Source: Hydrangea macrophylla (taxonomy: Eukaryota; Streptophyta; Magnoliopsida; Cornales; Hydrangeaceae). From it: a DNA stretch of 64,000 nt. Of this stretch, positions 12,117-22,620 are shown piece by piece. The notes under the pieces are model-generated. The model worked only from the letters and a program-made list of their open reading frames with translations, made no database searches and was not told the DNA's origin. The stretch covers positions 29,880,001 to 29,944,000 of the forward strand of contig CM066988.1 of assembly GCA_033977485.1 (NCBI GenBank), in the 5' to 3' direction. The position numbers and the translations under genes are program-made. The first letter of the stretch is position 1; the number at the start of each line of letters is the position of its first letter.

Positions 12117-13617
12117 TGATGGAAAAACCGGTTTAAAATTAAAAGTTTAAACGCGCAGCGGAGAAGTCAAGTTATGAAAACTTAATGGTACCCCAGGATC
12201 TACTACTCATCAATTCTATGGATGCGCACAAGAGGAGACAAGAGTTATACCTTAGTTTCTTGAACCCAATTCTGAAATCTTCAACTTCCAGCAACCTCCA
12301 CTAGATGGCCTTCACTCTTATGACTCCTATGAATGCTCGCAGGAAGGACTAGGATTGGTGGGAACCCTAATGGAGAGGAAGGAGAAGGTTTGGAGCACTA
12401 AAATAGTTTCTGCAGCTTCTGACGTTCTGAAACGACGAACAACAACCTTTCCAGAACGCAGCTGCCCTATTTATAGATTCCCAGAACCGACCTAGCTCTC
12501 GAGCGATCGAAGTGGATTCGATCGATCGAACATTCGATCGATCGAACCATCTTCAATCGATCGAACCTGTCTAGACTTCAATCGATCGAGACAACTTCGA
12601 TCGATCGAACCTGTCTTGACATCATCCTCATTTGCCTTTCCAAGCATCCTAGCGGAGCTAAGAGTGGGACCTCCTAGGCTCTTTATTGTTGGCTCAGATC
12701 AGTTGATTAACTCCTATGACCAAACTCTTTGTTCAGCAAATTAATCGACTGATCAGTTAACGTTTACTCCACTATAAAACGATAACTGAACTCCAACGCA
12801 AAAGAACATATCCGAAGCGATAACTAGACTTGTATGTTGTACTAATGTCCCTCTACCGTCAGCATTCGCAATCATATTCAGGTAGTCGGATAAACAATTA
12901 CTGTCAACCTGAATCACGATTACTTCTTATAATCCTTGAGTCCCATTCACCTCTCATGATTACCAAACATGTTGATAACTCTTATCAACAAGACTGCAGT
13001 ACTCAGTAATCGACTTGGTGACATTCTCAAGGGAATGCTTGCTCTGATTCAGAGGGTAGATTCTATCTTGACAATATATGTTCACAACCCTATGAACATG
13101 ACATACCCAAGATACCCAGGTGTTGATCTTCTATAGACCTCACTGATTGGTAAGTCAAAACAGTCATATCCACAGTCTGTGTTCATAATCGTCTCAAGAT
13201 TGAGAACACATACCTTATACAAGTTATGAGTTCCTATTGACTGTTGACAGCATTGAGCGTCAATAGGAAACTCAGGTCCGTCAATGCACTATAAGCACTA
13301 GCATACTAACCAAGAGTCACACTCTAGTGATTGAGATTTATCACTCCATCCAATGGTAATTAATGATGCTACAGTGTATACCTGATGAGATATCCAGTCT
13401 CATCATCCACTGTGACAAGCTTTAAGTATCAAAGAATAGTAATTCGTATCTCATTGTATGTATCTCATACACACACGAAATACTTACTATGATACTTATG
13501 GATTAAACAATCATCTCATGAAAGAAGCATACATCATAAAATGTAAAGCTGATATCCATATATTAAAATGCTAATGTCTAATACATATAGTAATGGTTTG
13601 AGGGCACAAACCCAACA
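12117..13617 (-). repeat. E2 5' LTR (right on the map)
   Basis: This is the partner of the LTR at 4909-6409. It would carry the promoter, reading leftwards into the primer-binding site at 12102-12114. It holds the same TCGATCGA cluster (about 12498-12610). Target duplication TAAAT follows at 13618-13622. Confidence 0.96.
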
Positions 13618-13622
13618 TAAAT

Positions 13623-14208
13623 TACATATCAGATATTACTCAAAACTGTCAATGAAAAGTACTCAAATCTACCTAATCACAACACCAGAATTAGCTTTTT
13701 GGGAATACTAAACGTCAAATCAATTCATTTAATAGGTGATGGTCCTGTACCAAACTGCTAAATCTGTAATTTTGCTTGACACAAATGAACTTAAGAACGA
13801 AATCACATGTTGATAACAATACTTGGTTATAGATTGGTAAAGCCAGAGGCCTCATTTGACTGTCCCCAGTTATTGCTGACCTGTTTAACATAACAGTAAG
13901 TCCTAATTTAATTCTTTTTATGAATGTTGGTAGATCCTAACTGTATGACAACCCAGGCTCTGGTTGGTTCATGGATTTGATGAGAGAAAAGAAAACATAA
14001 AGAAAAATACTTTTCTTTGTTTGGTTATTAAGGCTCTGTTTGGTTCAAGGATATACTGAGGGAAATGGAATAGTGAAGGAAAACTAGTTCCCTTGTATGT
14101 TCCCTTGGTGTTTTCCTTCATGAAAATTAAAAATTTTCAAAATAGAATTGTAAAGTAAGAAAAAGGAAGGGAAATGACACAAAAAATTTAAAATGTTTAA
14201 TTTATTTC
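13623..14208 (+). other. Intron sequence before the TRIM
   Basis: No gene or missing HIBADH exon is visible. From about 14033 the sequence GCTCTGTTTGGTTCAAGG begins the left arm of a Tourist-like inverted repeat whose other arm is near 14603-14636. Confidence 0.6.
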
Positions 14209-14282
14209 TGTTAAGTTACCAACTACTCCAAAAGCTTAAGCTATTAGAGAATGGGCCCAACAATGTATATCAAGCTTCAACA
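14209..14282 (-). repeat. TRIM 3' LTR
   Basis: 74 bp, apparently identical to its partner at 14435-14508. It ends (on +) next to CCCTCCCTC, the complement of the polypurine tract. Confidence 0.93.
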
Positions 14283-14434
14283 CCCTCCCTCACGTGCAAC
14301 CACGACTTGCACGTGGAGAGCAAACAAACCAAACTCCATCATAGTGGAGACAAATAACAAAGTGCAAATATGCACAACAAAGCGGGGATGGAGAGTCGAA
14401 CCCAGGACCTCCCACAAACAAGGCTCTAATACCA

Positions 14435-14508
14435 TGTTAAGTTACCAACTACTCCAAAAGCTTAAGCTATTAGAGAATGGGCCCAACAATGTATATCAAG
14501 CTTCAACA
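14435..14508 (-). repeat. TRIM 5' LTR
   Basis: 74 bp. On + the preceding bases GGCTCTAATACCA are the complement of the primer-binding site. Target duplication ATTTC follows at 14509-14513. Confidence 0.93.
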
Positions 14509-15159
14509 ATTTCTAAACTTATTTCTTTTTCTTCCTATTTTCCTCATCGTTTTCCTTATTAACCAACAAAGGAAAAGCTTTTTCTCTATGTTTTATTTTC
14601 TTTTCCCTCACTAAATCCAAGAACCAAACAAAGCATAGGGAAAACGGTGAGGAAAATGGGAAGGAAAAGCAAAGATGGTGAAAATAAATAATTTTTTTTA
14701 AAAAATTTTGTAGATAACTTCCCTTCCGATTTTTTTTTTTAATTTTTTTTTAATTCTATTGTGTTTTGAAAATTGATGATTTCTGAGGGTGTTTGGGGTT
14801 GGAGGAAAATATAAGGGAAAACACTAGGGAAACGGTTTTCCTTACCATTTTTCTTTTACTTCTGTAAACTCGCAACCCAAAATGCCTAAATTGTAATTTT
14901 TCTCTTCCACTGGCACCATATTTTGTTTATCCATGGTTTCAACATTGCTTAAGAAAGTTGTATGCGTAATGGCCTAATGGGCATGATTGTGGGTATAATA
15001 TACTGGAAAGGTTTTTCTGTGAATGATCACAATGTCTTGTGCACATGTGGCCTAGATGTGTCAATTTGGGAGAATTTTATTTTTCTGTTTGATTAGTTGT
15101 TGTAGAAGTTAGCACATTGGACGCTTGAACTAATGAACTGGAGATGGCATGTCATCCAG

Positions 15160-15255
15160 GTTGGAGGCTCAGAGGAAGCTTTTCTTGCTGCAAAACCCTT
15201 GTTTCTTTCGATGGGCAAAAACACAATTTATTGTGGGGGACCTGGAAATGGTTCT
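15160..15255 (+). CDS. HIBADH: HIBADH exon (linker and start of the catalytic motif)
   Basis: The exon has 32 codons in phase 0 at both ends. The acceptor is ...catccag before GTTGGAGG and the donor is gtatgt at 15256. It encodes VGGSEEAFLAAKPLFLSMGK and continues through TIYCGGPGNGS. In HIBADH this is the end of the NAD-binding domain, leading into the conserved GxGNG(S)xxK motif, whose lysine is in the next exon. An open frame starting at 15133 includes nine codons before the acceptor, but those are intron and do not match the family. The preceding exon, expected to end in a TLTFM-like sequence, is not found in 13623-15159 or 4428-4908, so the upstream intron extends beyond the window start. 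Confidence 0.93.
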
Positions 15256-16122
15256 GTATGTTCTTTTACATTCTTCAGTTTGCACCAATTTTTAAATTTT
15301 TTTTTTCTTTTTCTGCTAGGCATTCACCAATTATGTTTTAGTTCTGAAGCCTCATATGGGTTTATTTTATAATATCGACAATTTGTGTTGCTTGACGCTT
15401 TGACAGTTGCATGTTGCATCTGTACTAGCCCCTTTTAAAGGTTATATATATATAGGGCATGTGTGTCTGACTCTGAATGTGTTATTTTTAAAATGAGAAG
15501 TAAAAAAAAAAAAATCTCACATTTGTCCCTTTTGCTGTTCATTTCCATGGGTATGATTCCATGTTACCTTTTTAATTTTTTTTAGTAAGTAAATATTTCT
15601 TGTTTCTACCACCGATTCCTGAGAAAAGGTACTATCATCATTGATTTTAGCATCAATGTTTTGATGTAGACTGATTGTCCCGAAAATTTCTTTGAACCTA
15701 TGATGTGTATATGAATTTATTAATTTTCTGAATATTGGTTAGGAAGAGAAAAAAAGGATATATGAGAGAGGTGAAGCACAATGTTCAATGCTTCTGAGCC
15801 ATAAGAGAATAGAGGTAAAGGTGAGAGAGCGGGAGAGGGAGATGTAGAGGGGAGAGAGAAACCCCTCATCGCTGAAGGGAAGAAGAAACAAATGGAGGTG
15901 TGGGGAGAGACTAGAGAGAGAGCTCCAGACTAAAATCATACTATTTTCTCAAAGAAGAAACTGAATTGTTTTTCCTTACTTAACTCGTCTTGGGGGTTAT
16001 TCCTGTTTACTCATGTTCAAAAGGAGAAAATAAAGAGAATGAAGACTAACCTAATAGGTTAGCCAACATTTGTATATATTATTAATGAGGAACAATTACA
16101 AAACTACCCTTATACTTTAACA
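15256..16122 (+). other. Start of the 23.6 kb intron; possible minus LTR at its end
   Basis: No gene is seen. A GA-rich stretch lies at about 15740-15925. The last ~160 bp (about 15962-16122, TG...TTTAACA on +) is probably the LTR belonging to the minus copia 3' end at 16123-16313, because it abuts that fragment's polypurine tract. Its outer boundary is a guess. Confidence 0.5.
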
Positions 16123-16313
16123 CTCCCCCTCAAGTTGGAGCATAGCTATCTATCATGCCCAACTTGTTGCAAAGATCATTGAAAGGTCCCTTATAAAGAG
16201 CTTTCGTGAAAATATCTCCTAACTCATCAATTGTCCTAACAAAACACGTAACAATTTGTTTCCTCATGACCATATCTCTAATAAAATGACAATCAACTTC
16301 AATGTGTTCCTTA
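16123..16313 (-). pseudogene. Minus-strand copia 3' end (RNase H C-terminus) fused head-on to E3
   Basis: Read on -, the sequence encodes KEHIEVDCHFIRDMV, then LGDIFTKALYKGP and finally DSYAPT with a stop, followed by GAGGGGGAGTG, the polypurine tract, and a probable LTR beginning TGTTAAAG. This is the conserved C-terminus of copia RNase H. At about 16313 it meets plus-strand integrase of E3. Its LTR does not match that of E3, so two different elements were joined in inverted order. Confidence 0.8.
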
Positions 16314-18744
16314 TTTTCAATATTTTGTGTATTTAGTAATGAAGTTAAAACTCAATTTAATGTTCCTATTCATATTCTTCGTAGTGATAATGCACAGGAA
16401 TATTTCTCTCATCCTTTCACCACCTACATGAGCAAATCTGGGATGCTCCACCAATGATCGTGTGTGCATACACCTCAATAAAATGGTGTTGATGAAAGAA
16501 AAAATCGTCACCTGTTAGAAGTCACCCATACTTTGTTGTTTGAAATGAGGGCTCCAAAATATTACTGGGGGGATGCAGTTCTTACTGCTTGTCATTTAAT
16601 TAATCGTATGCCCTCTTCTGTTCTAGATGGGTGCACTCCTCATGCTACATTATTTCCAATTGAGTCTCTGTTGTCGGTTAGTCCACGTGTTTTTGGATGT
16701 GATTGTTTTGTCCATCAGCTTACCTCGGGCACTGATAAGTTAGACCCACGTGCTATTAAGTGTGTTTTCTTAGGGTATTCTCGCGTTCAGAAAGGTTATC
16801 GTTGTTATAGCCCTACCCTGCGCCGTTTCTTTGTGTAAGTTGATGTTGCCTTTTTTGAGTCCACTCCATGCTATTCAGAGTCCCACTCTATGAGCGATCC
16901 TGATTTCATGCTTCCCTTACCTCTTGCATTACCTCCCGCATCCCCTGTCCTTCCTACCCCAGAGGTTTCCTCCCTCCTGGATCGCCCACACTTGCAGACA
17001 TACACTCGTCGTCATCGGACTGTTCCGGATTCTGCTACTCCGCCAACCGCCTCTGCGTCTTTAGATCCGCCTCCATTAGAATCTGACCTTCCCATTGCTC
17101 TTCGTAAGGGCAAGCACTCTTGTACTTCTCATTCTATTTCCAACTTTGTCTCTTATAATCGTTTGTCTCTTGTTTTTTCTTCGTTTGTTACCTCTTTATC
17201 TTCTGTGTCGGTTCCTAACACTGTTGCAGAGGCTCTTACCCACTCCGGATGGAGACAGGCAATGGAGGATGAGATGTCTGCCTTACGAGATACTGGTACT
17301 TGGGACTTAGTTCCTCTTCCTCCGGGCAAGACAGTAGTGGGATGCCGTTGGGTTATAATATTAAAGTGCACCCTGACGGCACGATATATCGCCTGAAAGC
17401 CCGCCTTGTTGCCAAGGGCTATATGCAGGTTTATGGCCTTGACTATTCCGAGACGTTCTCTCCTGTGGCCAAGATCACCTTTGTTCGTCTCCTCATTTCT
17501 CTTGCAGGCATATTTAACTGGCCCTTACATCAGCTTGATGTCAAGAATGCCTTCCTTAATGGCACTTTGTTTGAAGAGGTATTTCTGGAGCAACCACCTA
17601 GGTTTGTTGTTCAGGGGGAGTCAAATATGGTATGTAGACTATGAAGATCTTTGTATGGCCTGAAACAGTCTCCTCGTGCCTGGTTTGGTAGGTTCAGTGA
17701 TGTAGTTGCTGAATTTGGACTCCAGAGATGTGTTGATCATTCAGTCTTCTATCGACATACTAAAGCAGGTAAAATTTTCATGCTTGTGTATGTTGATGAC
17801 ATTGTTATTACCGGAGATGATTCCAAGGGTATTTTGAAGTTGAAGTTATTTCTGCAAAATAAATTTCAAACCAAGGACCTCGGGCAGCTTAGATATTTCT
17901 TGGGTATTGAGGTTGCCAGGTCAAGTGAAGGGATTTGTTTATCTCAAAGGAAGTATGTATTTGATCTCCTATTAGAATCAGGGATTTTAGGATCCAAGCC
18001 TGTGGAGTCTCCTATGGATCTTAACACCAAGTTACTATCAGATCAAGGGGAGTTAGTGGAGGATCCGGAGCAGTACAGACGTCTGGTTGGTAAGCTTAAC
18101 TATCTTACTGTTACTAGACCCGACATTGCCTTTTCAGTGAGTGTCATCAGCCCGTTCATGAGTTCTCCTCGTACCACACATTGGGAGGCAGTGATATGTA
18201 TTTTGAAGTATCTTAAAGGAGCTCCAGGCCGTGGTTTATTGTACCAGGATCGAGGTCATATACAGATTGAGAGCTACAGTGATGCTGATTGGGCAGGATC
18301 TCCTGGTGATAGGAGATCCACTACAGGATACTGTGTTTTAGTTGCTGGTAATCTTGTATCCAGGAAGAGCAAGAAGCAGACAGTAGTTGCTAGGTCGAGT
18401 GCTGTGTCTGAATACAGGGCTATGACACATACAACGTGTGAATTAGTGTGGAAGAAGCATCTACTAGAAGAGCTTGGGTTTACTCAGTCTTGTCCTATGA
18501 ATTTACTGTGTGACAATCAAGCTGTCGTTCATATAGCCTCCAATCCAGTATTTTATGAAAGGACAAAACACATCGAGGTTGATTGTCATTTTGTTTGGAA
18601 AAGCTTCTAGAGAAAGTAATCATTACCGTTCACGTGAAATCCGCGGATCAGTTAGCAGATTTGTTCATAAAAGCATTAGTTGGGACTCGGGTTAAATATA
18701 TATGTGACAAGCTTGGTGCATATGATATGTATGCTCCAGCTTGA
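16314..18744 (+). pseudogene. E3 pol remnant (integrase, RT, RNase H), + strand
   Basis: The remnant starts inside the integrase core (ILRSDNAQEYF) and continues with YYWGDAVLTA, then RT (GLDYSETFSPVAK, YVDDIVITGDD near 17785-17815) and RNase H (SYSDADWAGS, KHIEVDCHFV), ending MYAPA with TGA at 18742-18744. Gag, protease and the integrase zinc finger are missing. It carries in-frame stops near 16456 and 16485, one after FFV at 16836-16838 and one at 17642-17644, plus frameshifts near 17350 and 18595. Confidence 0.9.
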
Positions 18745-18751
18745 GGGGCAG

Positions 18752-18912
18752 TGTTTGAGGATAATATTGTAAAAGGTGTAATGTTGTAGTGTCCCACATC
18801 GGTTAGATTGTAAAAGTGTAGCTTGTAGCTGAGCATATATATATAAATATATATTAGGCTCTTGTAATCATTTTTTAATTTTAATCAAATATATCATTTC
18901 TCCACTTTTACA
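18752..18912 (+). repeat. E3 3' LTR (end approximate)
   Basis: It starts TGTTTGAGGATA after the tract GAGGGGCAG and contains the TCCCACATCGG motif common in plant LTRs. The end is placed at TTTTACA near 18912, giving about 161 bp. No partner LTR is present. Confidence 0.6.
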
Positions 18913-18984
18913 TATATGAATATTATTAAAGGAGGAATTACAATAGTGTCCTTGACACTTATAAGATAAAATAAAATAAAATAC
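18913..18984 (+). other. Short spacer between E3 and the truncated end of E4
   Basis: AT-rich sequence with a run of AAATAAAAT. Nothing else is seen. Confidence 0.5.
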
Positions 18985-19526
18985 TAATATTCAATTGAAT
19001 GAGCAATAATTGAGTATTTCTTACTTTTCCAGGAGAGGAGAATTACCCCCCCCCCCCCCCCCCCCCCCCCCCTCCCAAAAAAAAAAAAAAAAAAAAAAAA
19101 CAGTGGTGAGTTTGAAGTCAATAATCCGTAGTCCAATTGACATCGGTATAGGTATACAAAGTCAAAGATGAAGTAAATGTAAATGACATCGGTATAGGAA
19201 ATACCTGACTGTATTCCTGTTTTAAAGAACAAACTAAGACCAGGACAGGTCTTAAGATAACGAAGAATATGGTACACTACATCCAAATGAGAAGTCTGAG
19301 GTGAGTGCATAAACTGACTCACAACAGTCACAGCAAAGGTCAGATCTAGTCTTGTATTCGTCAAATCGATGAGACTACCCACAAGACACTGATATACTGA
19401 GGGATCAGGTAATAACTCCCCCAACTGAGTTGATAACTTTAGGTTTGGATCCATAGGAGAAGAGGCCGGTCTACACCCAAGCATACTAGTATCCTGAAGA
19501 AGATCCAGAGCATACTTTCGCTGGGA
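18985..19526 (-). pseudogene. E4 pol, end of RT and truncated RNase H
   Basis: On - the frame encodes QRKYALDLL, then MLGCRPASSPMDPNLKL, LVGSLIDLTN and FFKTGIQSG. It is then interrupted by unrelated sequence with a poly-A/poly-C block (19050-19100). It resumes with a SWKSKKYSII-like RNase H fragment and ends at about 18985. About 45 residues expected between YVDD and QRKY are missing; the foreign fragment sits in their place. Confidence 0.8.
19050..19105. repeat. Adjacent poly-C and poly-A runs
   Basis: Roughly 20-30 C followed by CTCCC and 20-odd A. The run lies inside the RNase H remnant of E4, next to a duplicated GACATCGGTATAGG (about 19139 and 19186). Lengths in such homopolymers are prone to assembly error. 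Confidence 0.85.
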
Positions 19527-19906
19527 TATTAGTATTGCTCACAACCCGGTTCAACATGACAGAACAAAACATGTGGAGATTGATAGACACTTCATCAAGG
19601 AGAAGCTAAACAATGGAAGCATTTGCACGCCTTTTGTGAAGTCAGGAGAGCAGTTAGCATACGTTCTGACAAAGAGTCTTACTAGTCGTTCGTTTCACTT
19701 TATTCTCTTCAAGCTGGGCATGAGAGACATCTTTGCACCAGCTTGAGGGGAGTGTTGAAAGAATTCTTTTTATTTTTTCTTATCTTTATGTTATTATTTA
19801 GAGTTTGAGGACTCAAATGTAATTTCCTTTTCTTTTATTATAAATACAAGAGAGACTCACAATTGTGAGTTCTAAGCCTGAAAAATACTCTCTCAAAAAT
19901 CCAACA
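19527..19906 (+). mobile_element. Foreign copia 3' fragment inside E4 (RNase H end plus LTR)
   Basis: On +, 19528-19746 encodes ISIAHNPVQHDRTKHVEID and ends RDIFAPA with TGA. Then follow the tract TGAGGGGAG and an LTR at 19753-19906 that starts TGTTGAAAG and ends AAATCCAACA. The protein closely resembles the end of E11, so it belongs to that group, but the LTR is a distinct variant. It is truncated on the left and replaces part of the RT of E4. It may be what remains of a larger nested insertion after a deletion. Confidence 0.85.
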
Positions 19907-21854
19907 GCATCATCACCCGAAATAATAATATCATCAACGTATACTGAGATAGTAATACACCTCCCATGAGATTGGCAACGAATAAAACACATGTGATCAG
20001 AGTGACACCGAATAAACCCCATACTAAGAATCACATCACTAAAGCGGCCAAACCATGCACGAGGAGATTGCTTCATGCCATAGAGACTTACGGAGACGGC
20101 AAACTTTCCCAGAATACTCCCCCCAAGCCCAAAAACCCGGTGGAGGATCCATATAAATAGTCTAGATAAATCACCATTAAGGAAAGCATTTTTAACATCA
20201 AGTTGATGAAGTGGCCAAGAATAAGAAGCAGCTAACGAAACCAGAAGACGAACTGTAGTTAACTTAGCCACAAGAGCAAAAGTGGCACCAAAATCCTTAC
20301 CAGGAACCTGAGTAAAACCCTTAGCAACAAATCGAGTCTTATAGCGATCGATAGTCCCTTCCACTAACCATTTGCAGCCAACCGTGCGCTCACCTGCTGG
20401 AAGAGCAACAAGCTCCCACGTTTGATTTCCCTGAAGAGCATTCATTTCCGCTTTCATAGCAGCCACCCACGTAGTATTCTGGAGGGCCTCATGAACAGAA
20501 CGAGGAATGGAGACCGAATCAACTTGACTAATAAATGACTGACAAGAAGCAGACAAACCCTGATAAGAGATATACTTGGAAATTGGATGGTTAGTACTAT
20601 CAGAAAGAAGAAAGCGAACATGGGGCGACCGACACGAGTGGGGTAACGGGGAGAAACAATTTCAGGAGCAATATCATGAGATACCTAAATCCGGAGAAGA
20701 ATTTGGCAGGGGAGCAGATGAGCGTTGACGGCGAGAGTAAACTTGTGATGGATCGTTGGAGATAATTGGAAGCAAATGTAGCCTGAAGGCAGAGATTTAC
20801 TGGCGGACTCAAGGATGGGAACGGGACGTGGTAGAGCAGCATTATCGTCCCCAATAGGGCTCCACAGGTACTTGCCTTGGTGAGGAAGAGCCTGAAAAGA
20901 AAAGAACAGTTTCCGGAAAGGTAACATCCAAAGAGTGATAGAAGTGACGAATGTCGGGGATCATAACACCGATACCCTTTAGATATGGATGAATACCCCA
21001 AAAAGACACAACGAACCACCTTATTATCAAGTTTGGTACGGGTAGGACTCCTATTTTGGACAAAACAAGTACAACCAAAGACCCGTGGCAAAATAGGAAA
21101 GAGAGTACTATCAGGCTTAAGCACGTGAAGAGGTGCCTTGCCCTGTACTACTCGACTGGGAGTACGATTAATAGGCAGTGAGAACAATCATGTGCCAAAA
21201 ATATTTAGGAACGTCCATACCACATAAGAGACATCTAGCCACAGACATGATATGACGGTTTTTACGTTTTTCCACGCCATTCTGTTATGGAGTATAAGGA
21301 CATATAAGTTGTTGGAGAATCCCATCTTTATTAAGGGCAGATCTAAACTCATCTGTTATATACTCCCTACCATTATCAGATCGAATATTACACAAAAGTA
21401 TAATATTGGGTTTTGATCATTTGTAGAAATTTTTTAAAATGAGTGAAGACTTCAGATTTTTTCTTCATCAGATAAACCCTAGTGCAACGAGTGTAATCAT
21501 CAATAAATGTGACATAATAACGGTGTTGAGAGAGGGTCGTGAAAGGTGAAGGCCCCTACACATCAGAATGAATAAGATCAAAGGCACTAGGTGCTCGGTG
21601 CATGCGAGGAATATAGGTAGTGCGAGTATGTTTTGACATTTCACACACCACACATTTAAAATTAGAATCCTTGCAAGCTTTAGTTAAAGAAGGTAATAAC
21701 CAATGCAAATGCTGAAAATTTGCATGTCCTAGACGAGCATGCCATAACTCTAATGTTTGAAAAGAAAAGACATAATTATTTGAGGCTGGCAAAGCAGAAG
21801 CTTGGAGACTGGAGGATGACACTTTGGAAGATGGAGGATCACCAAAGTAGTAGA
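19907..21854 (-). pseudogene. E4 pol, integrase and RT part
   Basis: On - from 21854: the end of protease/linker, the integrase zinc finger (LWHARLGHANF ... CVVCEMSKHTR, about 21600-21760), a damaged integrase core (about 20930-21560), the linker, and RT with GCKW, LDVKNAFLNGD and YVDDIIISGDD (about 19930-19945). Many stops and shifts occur, for example around 20600-21190. A short deletion after GCKW removes several residues compared with E1. RT stops abruptly at 19907, where the foreign fragment begins. Confidence 0.85.
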
Positions 21855-21995
21855 TGTTAGATATATCATGTAGTCTTTTATATTACTAGAGTTAAAAAGG
21901 ACTAGTTTGTAATTATTTTTCCTTATATTTTTGAATAAAATAAAAGGGTGTGACTCCTTTTGTCAACCCTAAGTTTTGGTTAATCTTTGTTAACA
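21855..21995 (+). repeat. E5 5' LTR
   Basis: 141 bp, followed at once by the primer-binding site TGGTATCAGAGCC. Compared with the 3' LTR it has small indels (for example near ATTACTAGAGTTAAAAAGG) and substitutions. Confidence 0.92.
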
Positions 21996-22008
21996 TGGTA
22001 TCAGAGCC

Positions 22009-22620
22009 ATTTCCACTCCAACCTTAACCCTAACCCACCATCACCTGTGCCAATCACCATAACTACCACCCGACCTTCGCCTCATAAAAAACCACCACTA
22101 CCAGACCTTTGTAGCACCAAACAAGCACCACCCGACCTTCGCCCCATCAGATACAACCACTACCAGACCTTCGCAGCACCTAACCTGCACCACCAGACTT
22201 ATACCTAGACCCCCACCAGACATGCGTTTCACCAAACTTGCACCACCAGACACTTCGCAGCACCAACCCTGGTCCACCCACACTTGCTGCTGCCAACCAG
22301 AACCCCATACCCTTTGCCGACCCCAACAGGTTCTCCCTTAGGCCTCGCCGACTCCACCAAGATCCTTCACAGTCCAAATCGTAGCCCCAAATCCTTGTCA
22401 CTCTGTCCGAGACCATCCATGCATTAGCTGCTACCTCCTAATCCTTCATATAATTCAAATCTGATCAGTTTCTTATTATTTTCTTTTTCTTTGGGTCCTT
22501 CTATGACCCATTGATCAATGATTGATCCTCTGGCATCCTCTATGGTGTTCTGATTTCTGTTTGTGTGCTACGCATCCGTTGTTCCTATTTGGGTATCTCT
22601 TTTCTTTGTGGTGATTCACG
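22009..22620 (+). other. E5 leader with CACC-rich repeats and paired hairpins
   Basis: About 600 bp of C-rich sequence with imperfect repeats of a CACCAGACCTTCGCAGCACC-like unit. Before the gag ATG there are two inverted repeats: GGGTC...GACCC (22493-22509) and GATCAATGATTGATC (22513-22527). Similar pairs occur at the same place in E6 and E10. Confidence 0.75.

Larger units (their letters stand above)
4909..13617 (-). mobile_element. E2: complete Ty1/copia retrotransposon with 1501-bp LTRs
   Basis: This is a full-length minus-strand element of 8709 bp. Both LTRs are 1501 bp, run TG...CA, and are flanked by a perfect 5-bp target duplication TAAAT (4904-4908 and 13618-13622). Inside, read on -, come a tRNA-Met-type primer-binding site, a 1.7 kb leader, gag, pol and a polypurine tract next to the left LTR. 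By eye the LTRs differ at only about seven sites, so the insertion is young. The long LTRs and the gag type set it apart from all other copia elements here. Placement in a Tork/Angela-like lineage is tentative. Confidence 0.96.
14209..14508 (-). mobile_element. TRIM (terminal-repeat retrotransposon in miniature), complete
   Basis: This is a 300-bp non-coding LTR element. Two 74-bp direct repeats (14209-14282 and 14435-14508) run TGTT...AACA and are flanked by a perfect 5-bp target duplication ATTTC (14204-14208 and 14509-14513). Read on -, the right LTR is followed directly by TGGTATTAGAGCC, a tRNA-Met primer-binding site. The purine-rich GAGGGAGGG lies before the left LTR. This is the full set of cis signals in 152 bp of internal sequence, with no coding capacity, so it must have moved with proteins from another element. 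Relatives occur at 37983 and, split, at 45966/56588. Confidence 0.93.
14033..14636. mobile_element. Tourist-like MITE, carrying a TRIM insertion
   Basis: The left end GCTCTGTTTGGTTCAAGG pairs with the right end, which read on - is GCTTTGTTTGGTTCTTGG. Similarity continues inward for about 30 bp. The same terminal pattern occurs in the MITE at 40025-40181. I could not settle the target duplication. The TRIM at 14209-14508 sits inside it, so the TRIM arrived later. Confidence 0.55.

Noticed and set aside
15133..15159. ATG-initiated extension of the HIBADH exon (MNWRWHVIQ)
   Set aside because: It ends exactly at a ccag acceptor, has no similarity to the family, and the exon phase fits an internal exon.
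21996..22008. TGGTATCAGAGCC and its complements as possible tRNA genes
   Set aside because: These occur directly beside LTRs throughout the window. They are primer-binding sites matching only the last 12-13 nt of initiator tRNA-Met, with no tRNA cloverleaf.
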